The notes under the pieces: model-generated
Told to the model about the DNA's origin: nothing
The model's database searches: none
What the model saw: only the letters and a program-made list of their open reading frames with translations
Made by a program: the position numbers and the translations under genes
Assembly: GCA_003402375.1 (NCBI GenBank)
Contig: QFXJ01000012.1
Coordinates: forward strand, 34,586 to 98,585
Source: Candidatus Nitrotoga sp. CP45
Lineage (GTDB): Bacteria > Pseudomonadota > Gammaproteobacteria > Burkholderiales > Gallionellaceae
DNA: 64,000 bases
Reading direction: 5' to 3'
Shown: positions 56,766-64,000 of the stretch, piece by piece
Numbering within the stretch: the stretch's first letter is position 1
Layout: every line of letters begins with the position of its first letter

Positions 56766-58145
56766 ATGGATTTTTTCCCCATTTTTCTAAACCTCAAGGG
56801 AAAAAAATGCCTCGTTGTGGGAGGTGGTGACGTTTCCTTTAGAAAAGCTTCCGTGTTGATGCAAGCAGGTGCTTTAATAAAGATAGTATCGCCAGAATTG
56901 TGCGAAGCTTTTAAAAACATTCCCAATATCGAATATATTCCAGATCGGTTTCAAGCTGCACATCTAAATGGCATTACACTTGTCATTGCCGCCACAGATG
57001 AAATCGAGACCAACGAAGAAATCTCGACCGAGGCAAAAAAAAGAAACATACCCGTCAATGTGGTCGACAACCCCGATCTCTGCACCTTCATTATGCCCGC
57101 AATACTAGATCGCTCTCCCCTCATGGTCGCTTTTTCAACCGGGGGGGCATCCCCCGTTCTGGCAAGAATTTTACGAGGCAAGTTAGAAACGCTGATACCA
57201 CCAGCATATGGCCAGCTAACTGCCTTCGCCGCTAAATTCAGGCAAACAGTCAAAGCACATATCAGCAATTTCAGTAAGCGTCGGATATTTTGGGAGAACG
57301 TACTGGAAGGTACTATTGCTGAGCAAGTTTTTTCGGGCAACGGCCAATCTGCCGAAACTATGCTACTGGCTATGTTAAAAGACAATAATCATGACCCAGT
57401 CGGTGAAGTATTTTTGGTAGGTGCAGGCCCAGGCGCACCCGATTTGCTCACCTTCCGAGCATTACGGCTGATGCAAAAAGCAGATGTAGTACTTTATGAC
57501 AACCTGGTTTCCAAGCCGGTGCTGGAAATGACGCGACGCGATGCAGAAAGAATTTTTGTCGGCAAGATGCGCGGCCGCCACACGATGCCTCAAGAAAACA
57601 TAAACGATCTATTGGTAAGATTAGCAAAAGAAGGAAAGCGGGTTTTGCGGCTCAAAGGCGGAGATCCCTTTATTTTCGGGCGGGGCGGGGAAGAAATTGA
57701 AACGCTATCAGAACACAAAATAAATTTCCAAGTCGTACCGGGTATCACCGCTGCATCCGGTGTTGCAGCCTATGCCGGGATACCGCTCACGCACAGAGAT
57801 CATGCTCAGTCTTGTATTTTCGTAACGGGCCATCTGAAAGAGGGTGGTATGAATCTCGATTGGGAAATGCTGGCACGTCCCAATCAGACCATTGTGGTTT
57901 ACATGGGCCTGCATGGTCTTGAAATACTATGCTCCGAACTAATAGCGCATGGCTTGCCGGAATCCACCCCTGCCGCCATCGTGCAACAGGGAACCACACA
58001 AAATCAGCGCGTAGTTTGCGGAACTTTGGCTACATTACCAAAAATCGCAGAGACTGCAAAACTTAAAGCCCCTACTTTAATCATAATAGGCGGCGTGGTG
58101 AAACTCAGAGACAAACTCTCCTGGTTCGAACCTGATAACACTTAA
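56766..58145 (+). CDS. cysG: Siroheme synthase CysG (dehydrogenase/ferrochelatase and methyltransferase)
   Basis: A fused enzyme of 459 residues that turns uroporphyrinogen III into siroheme. The N-terminal half has the NAD-binding VVGGGDVSFRKA and the dimerisation/chelatase region STGGASPVLARILR. The C-terminal half is the SAM-dependent uroporphyrinogen methyltransferase: GAGPGAPDLLTFRAL, LKGGDPFIFGRGGEE, PGITAASGVAAYAGIPLTHR and VYMGLHG. It provides the cofactor for sulfite or nitrite reductases. It is a single gene, convergent with the glycosylase gene 25 bp away. Confidence 0.95.
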   Translation: MDFFPIFLNLKGKKCLVVGGGDVSFRKASVLMQAGALIKIVSPELCEAFKNIPNIEYIPDRFQAAHLNGITLVIAATDEIETNEEISTEAKKRNIPVNVVDNPDLCTFIMPAILDRSPLMVAFSTGGASPVLARILRGKLETLIPPAYGQLTAFAAKFRQTVKAHISNFSKRRIFWENVLEGTIAEQVFSGNGQSAETMLLAMLKDNNHDPVGEVFLVGAGPGAPDLLTFRALRLMQKADVVLYDNLVSKPVLEMTRRDAERIFVGKMRGRHTMPQENINDLLVRLAKEGKRVLRLKGGDPFIFGRGGEEIETLSEHKINFQVVPGITAASGVAAYAGIPLTHRDHAQSCIFVTGHLKEGGMNLDWEMLARPNQTIVVYMGLHGLEILCSELIAHGLPESTPAAIVQQGTTQNQRVVCGTLATLPKIAETAKLKAPTLIIIGGVVKLRDKLSWFEPDNT

Positions 58146-58170
58146 AAAACAAATATTTTTGTATGATGGA

Positions 58171-58842
58171 TTACTTGGATTTCAAACGCTTAGATTCCTC
58201 TGCTGCTTGCCACAAATACCAAGTTGCGGTTGAACGATAAGGACTCCATGCCAGCCCAATTTTGGACAATTCTTTGGGTAAGGGCTGCTTGGACAGAGAC
58301 TTCATCACCCGCCAACCTTCACGCACGCCAAAATCGTCAACGGGTAAAACATCAGGGCGTTCCAGCGTGAAGATAAGAAACATCTCTACCGTCCAGCGGC
58401 CAATACCGCGTAGCGAAACCAGCCGAGAGACCAGCTCTTCATCCGTCATTGCCAACGCAGCACTTCTGACCGGTACAACCCCATCCAGAGTCCCCTCCGC
58501 GATTCCGCGAACTGTCGTAACTTTGGTAGTAGAGAAGCCACAAGCGCGCAGTATATTTCCATCGGTAGCGAGAATGCTCTTTGGTGACGGAAAGGGTACA
58601 TCCGGATAGAGCGCCAAAAATCGATTAAGTATTGCTTCGGCTGCCCGCGCATGGAGTTGCTGGTGAGCGACTGCCCTAATCAACGCCTCATAGGGTTCAC
58701 GTTCCAATTTTGGGTGCAATCCGCATCGGCCGATACGAGCAATCAAACTTGTCCAGTCGGGATCTAAAGCTGTCAGATGCGCAACTGCGGGACCAAATGG
58801 ATCAACAACCGTACTGGTGACATCTGTTGCCACAATAGTCAT
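58171..58842 (-). CDS. DNA-3-methyladenine glycosylase (AlkA-like, HhH-GPD)
   Basis: A base-excision enzyme of 223 residues. The helix-hairpin-helix LVSLRGIGRWTVEMFL is followed by the catalytic Asp in DVLPVDDFGVREGW, the standard HhH-GPD layout. It lacks the C-terminal FeS cluster of Nth/MutY, and its short length fits the bacterial AlkA2/Mag-type group. It removes alkylated purines such as 3-methyladenine. Confidence 0.93.
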   Translation of the reverse strand: MTIVATDVTSTVVDPFGPAVAHLTALDPDWTSLIARIGRCGLHPKLEREPYEALIRAVAHQQLHARAAEAILNRFLALYPDVPFPSPKSILATDGNILRACGFSTTKVTTVRGIAEGTLDGVVPVRSAALAMTDEELVSRLVSLRGIGRWTVEMFLIFTLERPDVLPVDDFGVREGWRVMKSLSKQPLPKELSKIGLAWSPYRSTATWYLWQAAEESKRLKSK

Positions 58843-58858
58843 AAAGCCTTTCTGAACT

Positions 58859-58969
58859 TCAGGTCGATTCGCTTGCAGCCGAGGATAGACTTATCGCTTT
58901 CCAATAGACTAAAAAACCACCGCCAAATGCAATAGCGATACCCAGCAGCGTACTGAAGACAAAACGCAC
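58859..58969 (-). CDS. Possible 36-residue single-helix membrane protein
   Basis: A GTG-started frame upstream of the glycosylase gene reads MRFVFSTLLGIAIAFGGGF and goes on to a stop at 58859. It predicts one transmembrane helix with a GGG kink. No good ribosome binding site is seen, so it may be a chance frame or the remains of a larger membrane gene. Confidence 0.25.
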   Translation of the reverse strand: MRFVFSTLLGIAIAFGGGFLVYWKAISLSSAASEST

Positions 58970-59105
58970 TTAATCTAAAAAGCAATATATTATGCAGGAA
59001 CGGGGCTTGAAATACGACAACCTACCAGAAGAACCTGGAAGCAAAAAGGCGGCACATTTTTCCATGTAGCGACTACATTCAACCCCATCAAGGGATTTTA
59101 TCAAC

Positions 59106-62100
59106 ATGAACTACTACCGCTTGTTTTTGTTGTCCCTCACTCTGAGTGCCAATGCCACGTTTACCAATGCGTTTGCAGCAGACCGCAGCCCTGAACTATC
59201 GTATTCCGGATATGGAACTGCACCAGAGCTAAAGATGGCCATATACTCGATATGGATAGCCCAATTTGGACTAGTTGGCTGCGGCTTTGAACAATGGAGC
59301 TGGATCGAAACACCAACCTATATAACGGGCGTGCCGGAAACAAGCCCAATATGTGGAGGTTCGCATGGTTATAATTATTACTATATAACCAAGGTGTGCG
59401 CTACCGGCTATGTTGCTGACAGCCCTAGCTCGCCCACTTCCTGCTCGCTTCCAGATGGCGTGGTTGACTTAACCAAAGAAAAAGGGGCGCCTGATGATCA
59501 GTCCTGCTCCAAGCAAGCGGGAAACCCGATTAATATTGCTGTTGGCAATAAATATCAAGAAGAATTTGATTATGTTGGAACGGGCGCTGCCCCGTTAACG
59601 TTCTCCAGGATATACAACGGCCAAGATGGGCTGTGGCGCCATAATTTTTCGGCCAAGTTGAGAATTGCATCCGACAATATTATTTTGGTAGGGGCGGATG
59701 GGCGGGAATCCTATTTTTCTTTGAGTAATGGCATTGCGACTGCCGAGCTGGATGAGCTTGGAAAATTAATCCGAAAAAATGGATTGTGGGTTTACACCTC
59801 TTCAAAGCAAACGACTTCCACTTTTGATGATTCTGGACGCCTGCTCCGGCTGGAAAAAGCGTCCGGGGAATACTATACGCTTACGTATGAGGCCGACCTG
59901 AGCGTGCGGGTTACGAACAACTTTGGAAGCTTTCTAAAACTCTCTATCAATACGACGGCGCAAGGACAACCATCAAAATTAATCACAGGCGATGTTCAAA
60001 TAAATTATGTCTACGACCTTCAAAAACGTCTGATTAAGCGCAGTGTTATCCGCAATGGAATCACCGAATCGCGCACGTATATCTATGACGACAGCCGCAA
60101 TTTAAAATGGCTCACCGGTATTATTGATGAACGCGGGGTGCGTTATGCCAGTTGGATTTATGACAACCAAGGCCGCGCTATTTCAAGTTCACATGCCAAT
60201 GGCGCTGAGCTGACAACCATCAGCTATAACACCGATGGCTCATCCACAGTCACTAACGCGCTGGGCAAACAGACCACCTACCAGTTTCAGGTTATTCAGG
60301 GCGTGAAGCGCATTACCGCTATTCACGGAGAGCCGTCACTTGGCTGCCCGATGAGCAACACCACGCTTACCTATGACGAACACGGGCTGATCAAAACAAA
60401 AATCGACAACAAAGGCATAATCACTGTCTATGATTACGATGGCCGTGGCTTGGAAATCAGCCGTACCGAAGCCGCAGGGACACCTCAAGCCAAGACGACA
60501 ACCACTACCTGGCATACAGAATTATTCTTGCCGTTAACGATAACTGAACCCGGCCGCACCACCACCTACACTTACGACAACCGCGGATGGCTGCTAAGCC
60601 AAACCAGTGTTGGCACAAATGCCCCAGCCGAGCGCACTTGGACCTACACCTACACAGCGCAAGGCTTGCCCGAAACCACCGACGGCCCGCGTACTGACGT
60701 ATCAGATATCACCCATTACACCTATGACACCAAAGGCCGCTTGACCAGCGTCACCAACGCCCTTGGCCACCGCACCACACTGAGCAACTTTGATACATCC
60801 GGCCATCCGCAAACGCTGCTCGATGCCAACAATATCAGCAGCACCTTGACTTATGCCCCGCAGGGCTGGCTGGCCTCAATCAGCACGGCAGGCAGCACCA
60901 CCCGGTTTGACTACAGCACAGTAGGCGACATCACCCATACCACCCGGGGAGATGGCAGCACGCTAACCTACACCTGGGATAACGCACGCCGCTTGACCGC
61001 CGTCACCAACAACCTGGGCGAAAAAATCGAATACAGCCTCGATGCCATGGGCAACCGCACTGCCCAATATCTCAAAGATACCAACGGCAGCCTGACCAAA
61101 CAAAACACCTGGGTTTATGACGAACTGGGGCGTTTGCTCAAAAGCATAGGCGCTGGTAACCAAACCCGCCAGCAAACCTATGATCTCAACGGCAATCCGG
61201 TACTCACCATCGATCCGCTCAGCAATATAAACAACCAGGCCTATGACCCACTCAATCGCCTGATACAAAACACCGATCCACTCAATGGCATTACCCAATT
61301 TGACCATGACGCCCAGGGTAATCTGACCCAAGTCAAAGACCCGCGCGGCGTCACGACACGATACCAATACGACGGTCTCGGCAACCTGTCCCAACTGATC
61401 AGCCCTGACAGTGGTACCAGCATCTACCTGTACGACGCTGCCGGCAATATTACACAACAGACTGACGCCCGTGGTGTCGTCACCCTCTATCAGTACGACG
61501 CCCTCAATCGCCTCACCAACAAGATTTTCCCGGCAAACCCTACGCTGAATACCATCTATGCCTATGACATGACCACCAGTGGCAACATCGGCATTGGTCG
61601 GCTGACGGCCCTACAGGACGCTGGCGGCCTGATTGGCTACAAATACGATGCACGCGGCAACCTGGGCGAACAACTCCGGTTCCTGACAGTGGCGGGGACA
61701 GAGCAGGACGAAAGCCTCAAATACACCTACGACAACGCCAACCAACTAGCCAGCATCAGCTACCCGGAAGGCTTCAGTATAAGCTATTCGCGCAACAATG
61801 CCGGCCAAATTACGGGCATCAACCTGACCATAGGCACACAACCCCCTACCGTACTAGTCAGCAACATCAGCTACCTGCCCTTTGGCCCACTCAAAAACCT
61901 GACCTGGGGCAATGGTATCCAACTGAACCGGCAATACGACCAAGACTACCAGCTGACCACACAAACTATTGACACCTGGCAAAGCACCCTCAGCTACGAT
62001 ACCAACGGCAACATTAAAACCCGCAACCACAGCCTGTTTGGCAATCAAAACTACAGCTATGATGCCCTGGGCCACCTCACCGAAGAAAAAAGTACCGTCC

Positions 62101-63239
62101 TACGTAAAACCTACAGTTACGACGCCACCAGCAACCGTAAACAACGGAGCACTTACGGCACCGTCAATGGAATAGAACAACAGACCGCTACACAAACGTT
62201 GACCACCGCTGCCGACAGTAACAGAATGCTGCAGAACGACAGCTGGACAATGACACTGAGTGACGCCGCAGGCAACACCCTGCGGCAATCCCAAAACCTC
62301 GTTTACGCTTACAACGGCCAAGGCCGTCTGAGCGAAGTACGCAACCCAACCAACCTCTATGCCAACTACAGCTACAACGCCCTGGGTCAAAGAATTCTCA
62401 AACGGATCTTCAGCGCCAATAACGCAGTCACGCCCACCGCCACTTATAGCTACCTATATGGAGCCGATGGCCAACTGCTTGGACAAAAGACCTACAGCTC
62501 CACCGGCAAACCAAGCAAAGCGCAATACTGGGTCTGGCTCGGCGGCCAGCCAATTGCCGGAATAGAACTGGAATACACTGGCAAAGGCACGGTCAACAAA
62601 ACCAGCCAGTACTACCTGCACAGCGACCACCTGAATACTCCACGCATGGCCACCAACCAGAGCAAAGCCCTGTTGTGGAGTTGGAATAGCGACGCCTTTG
62701 GAGCTGGCGGTGTTAATGGAGACACGCATGGCAATAAACCCTCCCTCGACATGCCCCTGCGCTTTCCTGGCCAGCTCTATGATGCCCACACAGCCATGAA
62801 CCACAATTACTTCAGGGACTACGATCCCAATACCGGACGGTATATCCAGAGTGATCCGATTGGGCTTCAAGGGGGCATAAATACATATGCGTATGTGGGG
62901 GGGAACCCGATCAACCGGACAGATCCGATGGGACTTTATTGGTATCGACAGCTTTGGCAAACGGACTTCGTTGTCGGACGTGATGCTGAAAATAGCCTAG
63001 TCGTGCCAGGTGACCCAGTCAGTCGGTTCATTGAGGATTACGTGCCAGCGGGCCGTACGTTTGGCGAGATACATGACAGTTTTGTGGATATCGCTACTAG
63101 AGCCGGAATCCCAGACTGGCTGGCTAATATTCCTTCGATGATGCCTATGTATAGGCTAGCGAATAAAATAGAAACTTTGAGAACTTTGGGAATTCTCAAA
63201 CAACCGACCCCTCCGACGAAACTAACTCAGTGCAAATGA
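59106..63239 (+). CDS. Rhs/YD-repeat protein with variable C-terminal tail
   Basis: The 1377-residue protein starts with a signal peptide (to about residue 24) and a Cys-containing N-terminal region. A DUF6531-like entry domain (GNPINIAVGNKYQEE, APLTFSRIYNG) follows, then more than twenty YD repeats (YDxxGRL, YxYDxxGN types) that build a hollow shell. The core ends with RDYDPNTGRYIQSDPIGL at about 1237-1254. The last 100 residues after NRTDPMGL are the variable tail, where Rhs proteins carry a toxin. This tail (FGEIHDSF, GIPDWLANIPSM) is not a toxin family I can name. No VgrG, PAAR or other secretion gene is adjacent, so export by Sec is likely. A small secreted protein gene overlaps its stop. 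Confidence 0.9.
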   Translation: MNYYRLFLLSLTLSANATFTNAFAADRSPELSYSGYGTAPELKMAIYSIWIAQFGLVGCGFEQWSWIETPTYITGVPETSPICGGSHGYNYYYITKVCATGYVADSPSSPTSCSLPDGVVDLTKEKGAPDDQSCSKQAGNPINIAVGNKYQEEFDYVGTGAAPLTFSRIYNGQDGLWRHNFSAKLRIASDNIILVGADGRESYFSLSNGIATAELDELGKLIRKNGLWVYTSSKQTTSTFDDSGRLLRLEKASGEYYTLTYEADLSVRVTNNFGSFLKLSINTTAQGQPSKLITGDVQINYVYDLQKRLIKRSVIRNGITESRTYIYDDSRNLKWLTGIIDERGVRYASWIYDNQGRAISSSHANGAELTTISYNTDGSSTVTNALGKQTTYQFQVIQGVKRITAIHGEPSLGCPMSNTTLTYDEHGLIKTKIDNKGIITVYDYDGRGLEISRTEAAGTPQAKTTTTTWHTELFLPLTITEPGRTTTYTYDNRGWLLSQTSVGTNAPAERTWTYTYTAQGLPETTDGPRTDVSDITHYTYDTKGRLTSVTNALGHRTTLSNFDTSGHPQTLLDANNISSTLTYAPQGWLASISTAGSTTRFDYSTVGDITHTTRGDGSTLTYTWDNARRLTAVTNNLGEKIEYSLDAMGNRTAQYLKDTNGSLTKQNTWVYDELGRLLKSIGAGNQTRQQTYDLNGNPVLTIDPLSNINNQAYDPLNRLIQNTDPLNGITQFDHDAQGNLTQVKDPRGVTTRYQYDGLGNLSQLISPDSGTSIYLYDAAGNITQQTDARGVVTLYQYDALNRLTNKIFPANPTLNTIYAYDMTTSGNIGIGRLTALQDAGGLIGYKYDARGNLGEQLRFLTVAGTEQDESLKYTYDNANQLASISYPEGFSISYSRNNAGQITGINLTIGTQPPTVLVSNISYLPFGPLKNLTWGNGIQLNRQYDQDYQLTTQTIDTWQSTLSYDTNGNIKTRNHSLFGNQNYSYDALGHLTEEKSTVLRKTYSYDATSNRKQRSTYGTVNGIEQQTATQTLTTAADSNRMLQNDSWTMTLSDAAGNTLRQSQNLVYAYNGQGRLSEVRNPTNLYANYSYNALGQRILKRIFSANNAVTPTATYSYLYGADGQLLGQKTYSSTGKPSKAQYWVWLGGQPIAGIELEYTGKGTVNKTSQYYLHSDHLNTPRMATNQSKALLWSWNSDAFGAGGVNGDTHGNKPSLDMPLRFPGQLYDAHTAMNHNYFRDYDPNTGRYIQSDPIGLQGGINTYAYVGGNPINRTDPMGLYWYRQLWQTDFVVGRDAENSLVVPGDPVSRFIEDYVPAGRTFGEIHDSFVDIATRAGIPDWLANIPSMMPMYRLANKIETLRTLGILKQPTPPTKLTQCK

Positions 63240-63682
63240 AGAAGCTCAATTATGCAATAGTGCGCGCCACCATCGCGTTCACACTATGCACTGTGATTGG
63301 CACCATTTTTTGTGGCTCAAGTTACGCAAGCGAACAGCCACAGTCTGGGAATCGATACAAAATCGTCGGGCCCGTGCATTTGAGTGGTGTATATCGAAAC
63401 CTTAACAATCGACAACTCAACAGACAAATGGCTTTTGAATCTTTGACTGCGGTACGATTTTCGGGTCCCGAAGTAGCATTTCAACGCATAGTGCCAGCAG
63501 GAACAATCATGACCATTGTTGGCGCAGCACCAAAACGAGTACCCCTTCCCTTCTTTGCAAAAAGATACTTTATCCGATTAGACCCCGATCTGTCGCTTGG
63601 GCTCGATGTTGTGCTTGAACTTAATCGTGGGATTGAAGGAAGCTTAGATGGGTTGAATCCGGAATTATTTAGCCGACCGTGA
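63236..63682 (+). CDS. Small secreted protein overlapping the rhs gene, possible immunity partner
   Basis: The 148-residue protein has a signal peptide or membrane anchor (about 8-28, ending SSYAS) and a mature part with VGPVHLSGVYRNLNNRQLN and strand-like stretches (TIMTIVGAAPKRVPLPFF). The ATG at 63236 overlaps the rhs stop (ATGA), a typical toxin-immunity arrangement; a GTG at 63230 is an alternative start. Periplasmic location would suit protection against a toxin delivered outside the cytoplasm. The family is not recognised, and immunity is an inference from position. Confidence 0.65.
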   Translation: MKKLNYAIVRATIAFTLCTVIGTIFCGSSYASEQPQSGNRYKIVGPVHLSGVYRNLNNRQLNRQMAFESLTAVRFSGPEVAFQRIVPAGTIMTIVGAAPKRVPLPFFAKRYFIRLDPDLSLGLDVVLELNRGIEGSLDGLNPELFSRP

Positions 63683-63728
63683 AAGCAAGTAAGCGTAGCC
63701 TGGGCTACCGTAGATACCGTCTCTAACG

Positions 63729-64000
63729 TCAAGCATTTTTCAAGTAATCGTATTGATACGGCTGTTGAGTTTTGAGTACGCCAAAGCACAAATGCACCAG
63801 CTTGCGCATTGCGGCACCGAGGGAGGACATCTCGGACTTGCCTCGGGCAAGCAGGCGTTCATAAACAGCTTTGACGTGTGGGTTGTAGCGTGTTCCCACG
63901 ACGGCAGCCATATAGAGCACGGCACGTATTCTGGCGGGGCCGGCCTTGGACATTCTCGCGCGTCCCAGCACCGAACTACCCGACTGTCGTTCCACCGGAA
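63729..64000 (-). mobile_element. IS110-family transposase, C-terminal part, running off the right edge
   Basis: The minus-strand frame is open to the window edge and carries the Transposase_20 domain: VLGRARMSKAGPARIRAVLYMAA, RYNPHVKAVYERLLARGKS and a helical end (MRKLVHLCFGVLKTQQPYQ). This is the usual C-terminus of IS110/IS1111 transposases, whose Ser of the active site is in the first of these motifs. The DEDD N-terminal domain must lie beyond 64000. It stands downstream of and convergent to the rhs cluster. Confidence 0.9.

Overview
The window looks like the chromosome of a betaproteobacterial chemolithoautotroph of the Gallionellaceae/Nitrosomonadales kind. The grounds are gene content only: ftsYEX downstream of an M16 peptidase, a glycolate oxidase operon (glcDEF) with a glyoxylate aminotransferase such as an autotroph uses to salvage phosphoglycolate, a pyrophosphate economy (H+-pyrophosphatase beside PPi-dependent phosphofructokinase), and a small c-type cytochrome/cytochrome b operon with its two-component system. 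No rRNA is present, so the genus is an inference.

Layout. 1-3535: M16 peptidase (cut by the left edge), then ftsY-ftsE-ftsX. 3731-5603: a periplasmic trypsin-like protease fused to TPRs and a small secreted protein. 5604-6324: no convincing gene, one inverted-repeat pair. 6325-15543: an ion-homeostasis and stress block (CaCA antiporter, KefB-type antiporter, tandem Usp, P-type ATPase, single Usp, NfeD protease, slipin). 15600-16378: gene remains, namely the C-terminal end of a second P-type ATPase and the tail of an IS630 transposase. 16394-23410: type I restriction-modification locus A (hsdM, a YhcG/DUF1016 gene, hsdS, hsdR, read right to left). Its hsdS carries one in-frame stop and its YhcG gene carries two. 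23701-27992: an unfamiliar two-gene module, a 936-residue protein and a GH18-like protein. 28227-32098: SHP-type cytochrome, diheme cytochrome, cytochrome b, then a QseB/QseC-like pair. 32279-38316: outer-membrane barrel, FKBP, folD, hppA, pfp. 38460-46571: type I locus B (hsdM, HEPN, nucleotidyltransferase, hsdS, hicA, hicB, a second nucleotidyltransferase/HEPN pair, hsdR), which packs three toxin-antitoxin-like pairs between restriction genes. 46767-51801: aminotransferase and glcF, glcE, glcD. 52118-55964: small Cys-rich secreted protein, IS3 remnant, rlmB, rnr. 56026-56110: tRNA-Leu(CAG). 56766-58842: cysG and an AlkA-like glycosylase. 59106-63682: an Rhs protein and an overlapping small secreted protein. 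63729-64000: end of an IS110 transposase running off the right edge.

Cooperation and dynamics. HppA and Pfp would share the PPi pool, and GlcDEF plus the aminotransferase would take glycolate to glyoxylate and glycine. The strongest signs of recent gene flow and decay lie in the two restriction loci, in a roughly 145-bp palindromic MITE-like element present three times (29891, 34530, 36899), and in a 60-bp palindrome inserted in frame inside hsdR of locus B. The best candidates for an undescribed system are the 936-residue/GH18-like pair and the toxin-antitoxin-laden locus B.
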